From positions 1-27,472 of the forward strand of contig JBHHZJ010000045.1 of assembly GCA_046758005.1 (NCBI GenBank): 27,472 nucleotides of DNA, read 5' to 3'. The translations under genes and the position numbers were made by a program. Numbering within the stretch: the stretch's first letter is position 1; each line of letters opens with the position of its first letter. Under the pieces are notes generated by a model. The model was not told where the DNA came from and searched no databases. It saw nothing but the letters and a program-made list of their open reading frames with translations. The DNA comes from JBHHZJ01 sp046758005. GTDB taxonomy: Bacteria > Pseudomonadota > Alphaproteobacteria > Kiloniellales > J153. Below, piece by piece: positions 1 through 7,979 of this stretch.

Positions 1-87
1 CAAATCTTGTTACCCCACGTCACTACTTTCCGACATCGCCGCAGGCGCGGGGAAATATTCACAGGCTCTGAGGTAAGGCCGGGGCGG

Positions 88-552
88 ATGACCGAGATGG
101 GCACGCCTTCGGGGCCGGCTGCCCGGGTGGACATCTTCACCGACGGCGCGTGCTCCGGCAATCCGGGCCCGGGCGGCTGGGGCGCCGTGCTCCGCTACAA
201 AGGCGTGGAGAAGGAGCTGTCCGGCGCCGAGGCGATGACCACCAACAACCGCATGGAGATGATGGCCGCGATCGCCGCCCTGGAGGCGCTCAAGCGCCCG
301 TCACGGGTGCGCCTGCACACCGACAGCGTGTACCTCAAGGAGGGAATCACCAACTGGATCCACGCCTGGAAGGCGCGCGGCTGGAAGACCGCCGGCAAGA
401 AGCCGGTCAAGAACATCGACCTGTGGCGGCGGCTCGAAGCGGCGCTGGCCCGGCACGAGGTGCGCTGGGTGTGGGTCAAGGGCCACGCCGGGCACCCGGA
501 GAACGAGCGGGCCGACCGGCTGGCGCGCCAAGCGATCGCGGCGGTGCGCTGA
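88..552 (+). CDS. rnhA: Ribonuclease HI
   Basis: Cleaves the RNA strand of RNA-DNA hybrids in the cytoplasm (R-loops, Okazaki primers). The 154-residue product is the usual single-domain RNase HI length. The metal-binding acidic residues are visible: D19 in the FTDGACSGNPGPGGWG block, E57 in NNRMEM, D79 in HTDS and D143 in ERADRLA, with the catalytic-loop histidine in VKGHAGH. The frame is open upstream to position 7, but that extension is Arg-rich and unlike the family, so the ATG at 88 was chosen; it lies about 10 nt from a GG-rich stretch. In related genomes rnhA often follows ispH and thrB, which may lie just outside the window (inference). Confidence 0.97.
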   Translation: MTEMGTPSGPAARVDIFTDGACSGNPGPGGWGAVLRYKGVEKELSGAEAMTTNNRMEMMAAIAALEALKRPSRVRLHTDSVYLKEGITNWIHAWKARGWKTAGKKPVKNIDLWRRLEAALARHEVRWVWVKGHAGHPENERADRLARQAIAAVR

Positions 553-567
553 CAACCTCGCGACAAA

Positions 568-634
568 GGCACGAAGACGCGAAGACGGCACCAAGATCGA
601 AAGAATCAGTTCGTGCCCCTCGTGACTTCGTGGC
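568..634. repeat. Imperfect inverted repeat of CACGAAG-type units
   Basis: In the convergent gap between rnhA and the peroxiredoxin, CACGAAG (570-576) pairs with CTTCGTG (626-632), and inside it GGCAC (587-591) pairs with GTGCC (613-617). The arms are built from degenerate CACGAAG/CGCGAAG/GGCACCAAG units. It may act as a bidirectional transcript end or be a degenerate intergenic repeat; no T-tract follows it. Confidence 0.45.
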
Positions 635-654
635 GATCGTACTTGATCGTACTT
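635..654 (-). repeat. Tandem 10-bp repeat GATCGTACTT x2 at a gene end
   Basis: Two perfect copies of GATCGTACTT (635-644 and 645-654) abut and overlap by two bases the TAA stop of the peroxiredoxin gene. On the coding strand this reads TAAGTACGATC followed by AAGTACGATC. Near-identical units occur at the stops of the DUF983 gene (10571-10590) and vapC (20562-20570). Confidence 0.7.
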
Positions 655-1135
655 ATAGCGCCTCGAGGATCTTATCGGCGCTGGAGACCTCGAAGGCGCC
701 GGGCGCCTCGCGATTCAGCATCTTCACCACGCCGTCCTCGACGATCATGGCGTAGCGGTCCGAGCGCACACCGAAGCCGCGCGGCGTCAGGTCGAGCTCG
801 AGGCCCATGGCCTTGGTCAGCTCCGCGCTGCCGTCGGCCAGCATCAGGATTTTGTCGCCGACCCCCTGATTCTTGCCCCAGGCGTCCATGACGAAGGCGT
901 CGTTGACCGACAGGCAGGCGATGGTGTCGACGCCTTTGGCCTTGATCCGGTCCGCTTTTTCCACGAAGCCGGGCAGGTGCTTGGCCGAGCAGGTCGGCGT
1001 GAACGCGCCGGGCAAGGCGAAAAGCACGACCTTCCTGCCCTTGAAGACGTCGTCCGTGGTAATCGGCGCCGGTCCGTCCTTGGTCATGTGATAGAGCGTG
1101 ACGCTCGGGATCCTGTCCCCAACCTTGATCGTCAT
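653..1135 (-). CDS. Peroxiredoxin, Prx5/AhpC-TSA type
   Basis: Thiol peroxidase that reduces hydrogen peroxide and organic hydroperoxides, probably with glutathione/glutaredoxin or thioredoxin as reductant. The 160-residue product carries the peroxidatic cysteine C49 in the PGAFTPTCS motif typical of the Prx5 group, a second cysteine C74 (TIACLSVND), and the family's C-terminal RSDRYAMIVEDG segment. The ATG start at 1135 follows a strong purine-rich site (AGGGGAGGG). The next gene on the same strand is a DsbD/ScsB-type thiol reductase ending 87 bp upstream, so the two could be co-transcribed. The assignment is firm to family; the physiological reductant is inferred. Confidence 0.93.
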   Translation of the reverse strand: MTIKVGDRIPSVTLYHMTKDGPAPITTDDVFKGRKVVLFALPGAFTPTCSAKHLPGFVEKADRIKAKGVDTIACLSVNDAFVMDAWGKNQGVGDKILMLADGSAELTKAMGLELDLTPRGFGVRSDRYAMIVEDGVVKMLNREAPGAFEVSSADKILEAL

Positions 1136-1222
1136 GACCCTCCCCTTTCAGCGAATGAAACAACGCGGCGGACGGCCCCGCCCGCCGTCGACGGCCTCAA
1201 GATAGCGCGGCGCCACGGCGGA

Positions 1223-3379
1223 TCAACCGCCGGCGGCGCGGTCCAAGGCCTTCAACACCGCCTCGACCGAAAGAAGCTCGGGCAGCGTCAGACCTTCGGG
1301 CGCGCCCGGGCCGTAGACGGCGTTGAAGGGGATGCCGTAGCGGCCGAAGCTTTCCAGATAGCGCGAGATCGCCTCGCTCGGCAGGGTCCAGTCGCCGCGC
1401 ATGGTCACGACGCCGGGATCGTCCAGGCGCGCGCGCACCGTGTCCTTGTCGAGCACCAGCGTCTTGTTGACCTGGCAGGTGAGGCACCAGTCGGCCGTGA
1501 CGTCGACGAAGACCAGCTTGCCGTCACCGACCAGGTCCGCGATCCGGGTCGGATCGAGCGGCCGCCACGGCCCGGCGCCGGCCTCGGTCGGCCCCGTCCC
1601 CGCCGGTGTCCCCTCGCGCGCCGCGAAGCCCGCCGGCAGCGCGAGCGCCGCCAAGGCGAGGACCCCTGCGACCACGGGCGTGGCCAACCGCCACCTGGCC
1701 CCCGTGCGGCCGAACCACAGGGCCAGGGCCAGGCCGAGCAGCAAGCCGCCGACGCCGAGCGCGGCGGTCGGGCCGACCTGGGCCGCGAGCACGCTGAGCA
1801 GCCACGCCGCGGTGCCGGCGAGCGCCAGGCCGAGAACGCGCTTGAGCCTCACCATCCACGCGCCGGGGCGCGGCAGGCGCCCGGCGAGCGCCGGTGCGGC
1901 AGCGATCAGGAGATAGGGCAGCGCGAGACCCAGCCCGAGCACGGTGAAGATGACGTAGATCTCCGCCGGACCGCGGGCCAGGGCGAATCCCACGGCCGTG
2001 CCCAGGAACGGCGCCGAGCAGGGCGTGGCCAGCAAGGTGGCGAAGGCGCCGGTCAGGAAGTGGCCGCTCAGGCCGTGCCCGACCGCGCCGGGCGCGGCAC
2101 CGGCGCCGGCGCCGGCCAGCCGCTGCGCCCAGCCGGGCAGAGAAATCTCGAAGAAGCCGAACAGGTTGCAGGCGAACAACGTCACTACAACCGCCATGGC
2201 GGTCAGAAACATCGGCTGCTGGAACTGAATGCCCCAGCCGACCCCCATGCCCAGCATCTTGAGCGCGGCCGCCCCCGTGGCCAGGACGAGGAAGGAGGCG
2301 ACGATTCCGGCGGCGGAGGCCAGGAAGCTGGCGCGCACTTCGCCGCGCGCCCGCCCGCCGTGCTTGACCACCGACAGCAGCTTGATCGACAGCACCGGCA
2401 GGACGCACGGCATAAGATTGAGGATCAGGCCGCCGAGCAGCGCCAGACCGAGGATCGCGGCCAGCGTGGCGCCGGCCGCGCGCGGCGGCCCCACGCCGCC
2501 CGCAGCCTCGGCGAAGCGGGCGATCACCTCGTGCTCGACGCCGCGCCGGCCGTCGATCACCGTCAGCCTCAGGCGCTTGCCTTCCAGGACGCCTTCGCCC
2601 GTGGCGGTCGCGGCCAGGCGCAGGACCGCCGTCTTGCCGCCGTTGCCGAGCGCCAGGTCCGGCTTGGCGAAGCTGAACCCGGGCGGCCCCTCGACCAGCA
2701 CGTCCGGCGCGGTGAAGGGGATGTCGGATCGCGCCGTGACCTGCAGCACCGGCGCCTCGACCGTGCCGGTGAGCACCGCCCGCTCGAGCGACAGCCCGCC
2801 GGCCGGCCCCGCCCGGGGGACCTGCGTGCGGAAGCTGTCGATCAGGAAGGCGTGGCGCGACGTCGCGGCCGGACCGGCCGGAAGGGCAAGGCGGAGGTCC
2901 GCGTTCTGCGGGATGCAGATCTCCTCGCAGATCAGATAGTCGACCTTGCCACGCAGCAGGACCGCCTCGCCGGGACGCTCGAGGCGTGCCTCGATCGGCA
3001 GCACGACCTCGTCGGAGTAGCCGAAGGTCTCGAGCCCGAACAGCGAGAAGCGGTGCGGCACGGGCCATTCGAGGCTGGCCGCGGCCAAGTTGTCCGACCC
3101 GCTCCAGTCCACCGACGGCGGGTACCCGGCGTCGCCGGGCGAGCGCCAGTAGATCTTCCAGCCCGGGCGGAGTTTGAACTGCAGGCCGAGGCTCAGGGCC
3201 TCGGCCTCACCGGCGGCATCCTGACCGGCGATCAGGCGGAGCCGTGCCTGGTCGTGCTCGACCCAGGGGCCGGCCGCCGCCAGGGCGCGGCCCCCGGGGC
3301 CCGCCACGATGAGCGGGGCGGCCAGGACCAGGCTGGCCAAAGCCTTGAAGACCTGATCTTTCCCGAGCACGCGCGGCAC
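1223..3379 (-). CDS. DsbD/ScsB-type thiol:disulfide interchange protein
   Basis: Membrane protein that moves reducing equivalents from cytoplasmic thioredoxin to periplasmic thiol proteins. The 718 residues show the three-part DsbD layout: a signal-like N-terminus and periplasmic domain with a CEEIC pair (C151, C155); a multi-pass membrane domain (about 305-590) with C325 in LMPCVLP and C454 in ATPCSAP; and a C-terminal thioredoxin-like domain with ADWCLTCQVNK (C632, C635). The large N-terminal domain resembles the ScsB subgroup more than E. coli DsbD. The frame opens at a GTG (3379), but a GTG three codons later (3370) lies better spaced from AAGAAAGG and may be the real start. It sits upstream of the peroxiredoxin gene on the same strand. 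Confidence 0.93.
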   Translation of the reverse strand: MPRVLGKDQVFKALASLVLAAPLIVAGPGGRALAAAGPWVEHDQARLRLIAGQDAAGEAEALSLGLQFKLRPGWKIYWRSPGDAGYPPSVDWSGSDNLAAASLEWPVPHRFSLFGLETFGYSDEVVLPIEARLERPGEAVLLRGKVDYLICEEICIPQNADLRLALPAGPAATSRHAFLIDSFRTQVPRAGPAGGLSLERAVLTGTVEAPVLQVTARSDIPFTAPDVLVEGPPGFSFAKPDLALGNGGKTAVLRLAATATGEGVLEGKRLRLTVIDGRRGVEHEVIARFAEAAGGVGPPRAAGATLAAILGLALLGGLILNLMPCVLPVLSIKLLSVVKHGGRARGEVRASFLASAAGIVASFLVLATGAAALKMLGMGVGWGIQFQQPMFLTAMAVVVTLFACNLFGFFEISLPGWAQRLAGAGAGAAPGAVGHGLSGHFLTGAFATLLATPCSAPFLGTAVGFALARGPAEIYVIFTVLGLGLALPYLLIAAAPALAGRLPRPGAWMVRLKRVLGLALAGTAAWLLSVLAAQVGPTAALGVGGLLLGLALALWFGRTGARWRLATPVVAGVLALAALALPAGFAAREGTPAGTGPTEAGAGPWRPLDPTRIADLVGDGKLVFVDVTADWCLTCQVNKTLVLDKDTVRARLDDPGVVTMRGDWTLPSEAISRYLESFGRYGIPFNAVYGPGAPEGLTLPELLSVEAVLKALDRAAGG

Positions 3380-3407
3380 CTTTCTTGGGTCCGTACCTTA
3401 ACGCCAA

Positions 3408-3430
3408 GTCCAATAATATATAGTATCCTT
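3408..3430. promoter_or_regulatory. AT-rich divergent promoter region, dsbD-like / yqgE
   Basis: A run of A and T around AATAATATATAGTAT (3412-3425) stands out in otherwise very GC-rich DNA, between the divergent starts at 3379 and 3534. It could supply -10 elements in both directions (for example TATAGT or TATATT). No well-spaced -35 could be assigned, so only the location is proposed. Confidence 0.4.
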
Positions 3431-3533
3431 GCCTCGTCGCGCCCGTGTCACAATATCGTGCTTGGATGAGACCAGGAGCGGGACCCCGGGGCGGCGGGAC
3501 GGTGTCCGAAGACGAGACAGGTGGCAAGGACCG

Positions 3534-4118
3534 ATGAGCGAGTCGCGTGATCAAGAACTTCAGGACGGGTACCTGACCGGCCACCTCCTGATCGCCATGC
3601 CGACCATGCGGGACATGCGCTTCGCCCGCACCGTGATTTACATGTGCGCGCACAACGCCGAGGGCGCGATGGGCCTGGTGATCAACCGTCTGGCGGGCTC
3701 GGTCACCTTTCCCGACCTGCTGCGCCAACTCGGTATCGACGCGCCCGAGGTGCGCCGGGAAATCCGGGTCCATTTCGGCGGGCCCGTGGAGTCCGGGCGC
3801 GGCTTCGTGCTCCACTCCGGCGACTACCGCCACGACAGCACGCTGCAGGTGGCCGACGAGGTGGCGCTGACCGCGACCGTGGACATCCTGCACGACATCG
3901 CCAGCGGCCGCGGCCCGCGGCGCAGCCTGCTGGCCCTGGGCTACGCCGGCTGGGGGCCCGGGCAGCTCGATTCCGAGATCCAGGCCAACGGCTGGCTGCA
4001 CGTCGCGCCCGACGAGGACCTGGTGTTCGACGACGATCTGGAGACCAAGTGGGAGCGGGCGATCGCCAAGCTGGGCGTCGACTTGTCGCTGCTCTCCGGC
4101 GACGCCGGCCACGCCTGA
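3534..4118 (+). CDS. YqgE/AlgH family protein (UPF0301)
   Basis: Member of the conserved YqgE/AlgH family, whose biochemical role is unknown; the Pseudomonas member was linked to alginate regulation. The product has 194 residues, a normal family length. Family signatures are visible: GYLTGHLLIAMPTM near the N-terminus, the AEGAMGLVINR segment, VHFGGPVESGRGFVLHS, and a C-terminal LGYAGWGPGQLDSEIQANGWL. The frame is open back to 3429, but ATG 3534 begins just before the conserved domain, with AAGGA and an earlier AGGTGG upstream, so it was chosen. It is divergent from the DsbD-like gene and convergent with the GNAT gene 39 bp downstream. Confidence 0.93.
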   Translation: MSESRDQELQDGYLTGHLLIAMPTMRDMRFARTVIYMCAHNAEGAMGLVINRLAGSVTFPDLLRQLGIDAPEVRREIRVHFGGPVESGRGFVLHSGDYRHDSTLQVADEVALTATVDILHDIASGRGPRRSLLALGYAGWGPGQLDSEIQANGWLHVAPDEDLVFDDDLETKWERAIAKLGVDLSLLSGDAGHA

Positions 4119-4157
4119 GCCGGCCCTGCCGCGGCGCCGCACGCGGGTGGCCCGCCC

Positions 4158-4757
4158 TCACCCCTCCTTCCGGCCGATCACGTCGCTGCGCAGGATCGCG
4201 AACAGCAGATGGTCCTGCCAGCGCCCGTTGATGCGCAGGAATTCCCGGGCGTAGCCCTCTTCGCGAAAGCCGGACTTCAGCAACAGGGCTTTGCTGGCTT
4301 GGTTGTCCGGCAGGCACGCGGCTTCGACCCTGTGCAGGCCGAGGTGGCCGAAGCCGAAGCGCAGAAGCGCGGCCAGCGCCTCGCTCATGTAGCCCTGGCG
4401 CCGGTAAGGCGCGCCGATCCAGTAGCCGAGGCTGGCCGATTGGGCCACGCCGCGGCGCAGGTTGGACAGGGTGGTCCCGCCGAGCAGGACGTCGTCGGCG
4501 CGGCGGAACACCAGGAAGCTGTAACCGGTCCCCTGGCGCATCTCGGCCCTGTAGACCCTCAGGCGCCGACGGAAGGCGCCGCGGGTCAGCGCGTCGTAGG
4601 CCCAGGTGGGCTCCCAGGGTGCCAGGAATTCCCGGCTCTCGGCGCGCAGCGCGGCCCAGGCGCGCCAGTCGCGTTGCACCGGCGGGCGCAGGTAGACCCG
4701 CTCGTGCTCCAGCCGGAGCCCCAGGGCCTTGCCGCCGCGAAAGGGCTGGAAGAGCAT
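4158..4757 (-). CDS. GNAT N-acetyltransferase, RimJ/RimL-like
   Basis: Acetyl-CoA-dependent N-acetyltransferase, possibly acting on a ribosomal or other protein N-terminus; the substrate cannot be read from sequence. The 199 residues include an N-terminal LxxERVYLRPP strand, LGYWIGAPYRRQGYMSEAL, which holds the acetyl-CoA pyrophosphate loop (about residues 118-124), and the C-terminal HRVEAACLPDNQASKALLLKSGF helix-strand unit typical of the RimJ branch. The ATG at 4757 is 8 bp after the stop of the M16 peptidase gene, indicating co-transcription as the third gene of a thrC-M16-GNAT unit. The same frame stays open far upstream through the peptidase gene, but that portion is not family-like. 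Confidence 0.9.
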   Translation of the reverse strand: MLFQPFRGGKALGLRLEHERVYLRPPVQRDWRAWAALRAESREFLAPWEPTWAYDALTRGAFRRRLRVYRAEMRQGTGYSFLVFRRADDVLLGGTTLSNLRRGVAQSASLGYWIGAPYRRQGYMSEALAALLRFGFGHLGLHRVEAACLPDNQASKALLLKSGFREEGYAREFLRINGRWQDHLLFAILRSDVIGRKEG

Positions 4758-4765
4758 CGCCTCCC

Positions 4766-6022
4766 TCAGCCGAGGCGGGCGGCCACCCGGTCGAAGGCCT
4801 CGACTCGGCCGATCGGGCCCAGGCTGGCCAGTGTCGGCCGCCCGGCCGCCAGGCGCCGCGCCAGCCGGCGCACCGCGCCGGCGTCGACCGCCTCGATCCT
4901 GCCGACGATCTCGGACACGGGAAGCGGGCGCCCGTAGGTCAGGATCTGCTGCGCAAGATCCTCGCAACGCGAGCCCGTGCTCTCCAGGCTCATCAGGATC
5001 GAGGCCTTGAGCTGGACGCGGGCGCGGGCCACCTCGTCCTCGGTCACGTCCCTCGACAGCTTGGCGAGCTCGTCGCAGACGACCGGGATGAGCTCGCGCA
5101 CCTCGTGCTCCCCGGTTCCTGCGTAAATGCCGAACAGTCCGCCGTCGCGGTAGGCCGAGACGAAGGAATAGATCGAGTACACCAAGCCGCGCTTTTCCCG
5201 AACCTCCTGGAACAGGCGCGAGGACATGCCGCCGCCGAACAGCGTGGAAAGCACCAAGGCGGCGTAGTGGTCCGGGTCCAGGTAACCTATGGAATGGAAT
5301 CCCAACAGCACGTGCACCTGCTCCAACTCGCGGCGCTCGCGGTAGTCGCCGCCCCGGTAGCTGGCCGGCTCCGCCTCGGCCTTGGCCCGCCGCGGAAGGG
5401 AGTCGAACGCCTCGCCGACCAGTGCCACGAAGCGGCCGTGCTCGATCTTTCCGGCCGCCGCCAGCACCATGGTCTCGGCTCCGTAATGGCGCGCCATGTA
5501 ACCCTTGAGCGTGTCCCGGTCGATCCGGCGCACGATCTTCGCCGTCCCCAGCACGGGCCGGCCGAGCCCCTGGCCCGGGTAGGCGGTCTCCTGGAAGCGG
5601 TCGAAGATGTTGTCGTCGGGCGTGTCGAAGGCCTGGCTGATCTCCTGCAGAACGACGGCGCGCTCGCGCTTCAGCTCCTCCGCGTCGAAGGTCGGGTGCT
5701 GCAGGATGTCGGCGATGATGTCGACGGCGAGCGGCGCGTCGTCGGCCAGGACCTTGGCGTAGTAGGCCGTGCTCTCGCGTCCGGTGTAGGCGTTGAGACG
5801 ACCGCCCACGGCCTCGATTTCCCGGGCGATGTCGTAGGCCGAGCGCCGCTCGGTGCCCTTGAAGGCCATGTGTTCCAGCAGGTGCGCGGCCCCGTTGTCC
5901 TCGGCCCGCTCGTGGCGCGTGCCGACGCCGACCCAGGCGCCGAGCGAGACCGTCTCGACGGTCGACACGTGGTCGGTGGCCACCGTCAAGCCGTTGGCCA
6001 GCTTGGTCACCTCGACCGTCAT
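4766..6022 (-). CDS. M16 family zinc metallopeptidase (processing-peptidase-like)
   Basis: Zinc peptidase related to the mitochondrial processing peptidase beta subunit and other M16B enzymes. The 418-residue product has the inverted HxxEH zinc site (H47, E50, H51) with the distal glutamate ligand E127 in RAVVLQEI, the RLNAYTGREST and YYAKVL segments downstream of it, and the C-terminal-half arm FGGGMSSRLFQEVREKRGLVYSI found in active members. No signal peptide is evident, so it is probably cytoplasmic. Its ATG overlaps the stop of thrC by four bases (ATGA), indicating translational coupling. The adjacency with threonine synthase is common in alphaproteobacteria; no pathway link is known. Confidence 0.95.
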   Translation of the reverse strand: MTVEVTKLANGLTVATDHVSTVETVSLGAWVGVGTRHERAEDNGAAHLLEHMAFKGTERRSAYDIAREIEAVGGRLNAYTGRESTAYYAKVLADDAPLAVDIIADILQHPTFDAEELKRERAVVLQEISQAFDTPDDNIFDRFQETAYPGQGLGRPVLGTAKIVRRIDRDTLKGYMARHYGAETMVLAAAGKIEHGRFVALVGEAFDSLPRRAKAEAEPASYRGGDYRERRELEQVHVLLGFHSIGYLDPDHYAALVLSTLFGGGMSSRLFQEVREKRGLVYSIYSFVSAYRDGGLFGIYAGTGEHEVRELIPVVCDELAKLSRDVTEDEVARARVQLKASILMSLESTGSRCEDLAQQILTYGRPLPVSEIVGRIEAVDAGAVRRLARRLAAGRPTLASLGPIGRVEAFDRVAARLG

Positions 6023-7455
6023 GCGGTCCCCGCAACCGGCACCGGGGCGCGGCCGGCGTGGCGGCGCACGAAATCCTGCACGCGCACCAGATCGTTGGGC
6101 AGGACGGTGAGCCGCTCCGCCCGCTCGAACAGGTCCGCCAGGCGCGGCGGCAGCGCCGGGCGCACGCCGGTCGCGCGCCGCACCGCGTCGGGGAACTTGG
6201 CTGGGTGCGCCGTGGCGAGCGCCACCACCGGCACCCGCGAATCGGCCAGCGCCCCGGCGCCGGCCTTGGCGCGCGCCGCGGCGATGCCGACCGCGGTGTG
6301 CGGATCGACGAGTTCGCCCGTCGCCTCGTAGACGCGGGCGATCTCGGCCAGCGTCCCCTCGTCGTCCAGGCGCGCGCCGTCGAACAGGTCGAGCGTCCGG
6401 GCCCAGCGCGCCGCGCCGGGGTCGAGCTTGCCGGTCCTGCGGAACGCGGTCATCGCCGCGGCCACCGCCGCGCCGTCGCCGTCGTACAGATCGAAGAGCA
6501 GGCGCTCGAAGTTGCTCGACACCTGGATGTCCATGCTCGGCGACAGGCTCGGGCGCACCTCGGCGATGGCCATGGTCCCGGTCTCGAAGAAGCGGGTCAG
6601 GATGTCGTTGCGGTTGGAGCCGACGAGCAGCCTCGCCACCGGCAGGCCCATGCGCGCGGCGGCGTAGCCGGCGTAGACGTTGCCGAAGTTGCCCGTCGGC
6701 ACGGAAAACGCGACCGCGCGCTCCGGCGCGCCGAGCGCCACCGCGGCGGCGAAGTAATAGGCGATCTGCCCCATCACGCGCGCCCAGTTGATCGAGTTGA
6801 CCGCCGACAGGTTCATCTCGTCGCGGAAGGCCGCGTCGTTGAACATGGCCTTCACCAGGTCCTGGCAGTCGTCGAACGTGCCCTCGACGGCGATGTTGAA
6901 GACGTTGTCCTCGGCGACCGTGGTCATCTGGCGCCGCTGCACCTCCGAGACCCTGCCCCTGGGGTGCAGGATGAAGACGTCGAGGTGGGCGCGGCCGCGG
7001 CAGGCCTCGATCGCGGCCGAGCCGGTATCCCCGGAGGTGGCGCCGACGATGGTTACCCGCGCGCCCCGGCGCGCGAGCACGCGGTCGAACAGGCGGCCGA
7101 CCACCTGCAACGCGTAGTCCTTGAAGGCGAGCGTGGGCCCGTGGAACAGCTCGAGCAGCCAGGTCCGCCGGTCGAGCTGCTTGAGCGGCGCCACCGCGGC
7201 GTGCCCGAAGCCGGCGTAGGCCGCGGCGAGCAGCGCGCGCAGCTCGCTCTCGCCCAGCGCCTCCCCGACGAAGGGGCGCACGACCCGCAACGCCAGCTCC
7301 GGATACGGCAGGCCGGCGAGCCCCCGGATCTCCGCCGCGGAGAAGGCCGGCCAGCGCTCAGGCACGTACAGCCCGCCGTCGCGAGCCAGGCCGGCCAGCA
7401 GGACCTCGTCGAACCCGAGGACCGGGGCCGCGCCGCGTGTGCTGACGTATTTCAT
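6019..7455 (-). CDS. thrC: Threonine synthase
   Basis: PLP enzyme converting O-phosphohomoserine to threonine, the last step of threonine biosynthesis in the cytoplasm. The 478-residue length fits the longer class with the N-terminal MKYVSTRG start. The Schiff-base lysine is K112 in GPTLAFKDYALQ, and the phosphate-binding loop GATSGDTGSAAIEA begins near residue 138. NSINWARVMGQIAYYF is another strongly conserved segment. ATG 7455 follows GGAGAG by 8 nt, and a plausible sigma70-type promoter lies just upstream (7486-7514). It is first in a thrC-M16-GNAT operon, overlapping the second gene by four bases. Confidence 0.97.
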   Translation of the reverse strand: MKYVSTRGAAPVLGFDEVLLAGLARDGGLYVPERWPAFSAAEIRGLAGLPYPELALRVVRPFVGEALGESELRALLAAAYAGFGHAAVAPLKQLDRRTWLLELFHGPTLAFKDYALQVVGRLFDRVLARRGARVTIVGATSGDTGSAAIEACRGRAHLDVFILHPRGRVSEVQRRQMTTVAEDNVFNIAVEGTFDDCQDLVKAMFNDAAFRDEMNLSAVNSINWARVMGQIAYYFAAAVALGAPERAVAFSVPTGNFGNVYAGYAAARMGLPVARLLVGSNRNDILTRFFETGTMAIAEVRPSLSPSMDIQVSSNFERLLFDLYDGDGAAVAAAMTAFRRTGKLDPGAARWARTLDLFDGARLDDEGTLAEIARVYEATGELVDPHTAVGIAAARAKAGAGALADSRVPVVALATAHPAKFPDAVRRATGVRPALPPRLADLFERAERLTVLPNDLVRVQDFVRRHAGRAPVPVAGTA

Positions 7456-7485
7456 GCCGCCGCCGCTCTCCGAAAAAGGCCCGCT

Positions 7486-7514
7486 AATCTAGACGGGGGG
7501 ACCGGGCCGAACAA
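7486..7514 (-). promoter_or_regulatory. Candidate sigma70-type promoter of thrC
   Basis: On the minus strand TTGTTC (7509-7514) is followed after exactly 17 bp by TAGATT (7486-7491), giving a predicted start near 7479 and a short 5' leader before the thrC ATG at 7455. Each hexamer matches the consensus at four or five positions. Confidence 0.5.
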
Positions 7515-7639
7515 GGGAACCCGATCGGGTGAGGGGTCGAACACGGCGGGCGCATATAAATCACGTATTTTCCCTCGCCACCCGCGCGGGACGATGGGGC
7601 TGGACGCTGTGCCCGAGCGCACAGGTTCCAACAAATACG

Positions 7640-7675
7640 GTTTCCATATGTGAAACGCGCTTGCCGTATGTACGG
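7640..7675. promoter_or_regulatory. Two inverted repeats, candidate HigA operators
   Basis: GTTTC-CATATGT-GAAAC (7640-7656) and CCGTA-TG-TACGG (7664-7675) have perfect 5-bp arms. Their centres are about 21 bp apart, roughly two helical turns, and they lie just upstream of the toxin start. HigA-type antitoxins autoregulate through such sites, so this is a reasonable operator candidate. No convincing -35/-10 pair was found here. Confidence 0.45.
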
Positions 7676-7695
7676 TTATGCCGTGCACTTCTGGC

Positions 7696-7979
7696 ATGAA
7701 AATTCGGAGCGTCCGCCACAAGGGCCTGAGACGTTTCATCGAGAAAAACGACCGGCGCGGATTACCCGCCGGGAAAGTCGACAGGATCAGGAATATCGTG
7801 ACGGCCCTGATCACGGCGAAAAGTCTCGATGACCTTCCGGCATTGTCGGGCTGGCGGCTTCACCCCTCGCCAGCGACCGAAGAGGGGCGTGGAGCATCAC
7901 CGTCACCGGCAACTGGCGGATCACCTTCGAACTCGAAGGAGACGAGATCGGCAACCTGAACCTGGAGGATTATCACTGA
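7696..7979 (+). pseudogene. higB: HigB/RelE-type toxin, frameshifted
   Basis: The product starts MKIRSVRHKGLRRF and runs through DRRGL and GWRLHP, a textbook HigB (RelE-superfamily mRNA interferase) N-terminal half. After HP at about 7866 the frame becomes unlike the family, while the next frame gives DRRGAWSITVTGNWRITFELE and ends LEDYH-stop at 7977-7979, exactly the expected C-terminal half. Adding one C to the four-base C run at 7863-7866 would restore an uninterrupted protein of about 94 residues. The stop overlaps the higA ATG by one base. Either the toxin is inactivated or this is a homopolymer sequencing error. As given, a 93-residue frame from 7678 or an 87-residue one from 7696 ends out of frame at 7959. 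Confidence 0.88.

Noticed and set aside
977..3469. Very long plus-strand open frame opposite the peroxiredoxin and DsbD-like genes
   Set aside because: The translation is a low-complexity Arg/Gln/Gly/Ala-rich product typical of antisense frames in GC-rich DNA, and the minus strand encodes two clear protein families here.
4158..6035. A 625-residue minus-strand frame suggesting a fusion ending in a GNAT domain
   Set aside because: Only the last 199 residues are family-like. The upstream part is an out-of-frame reading of the M16 peptidase gene, which has its own start and stop.
7452..7814. Minus-strand frame of 120 residues overlapping higB and the thrC promoter
   Set aside because: It is antisense to a recognisable toxin gene, has no family features and covers the thrC promoter region.
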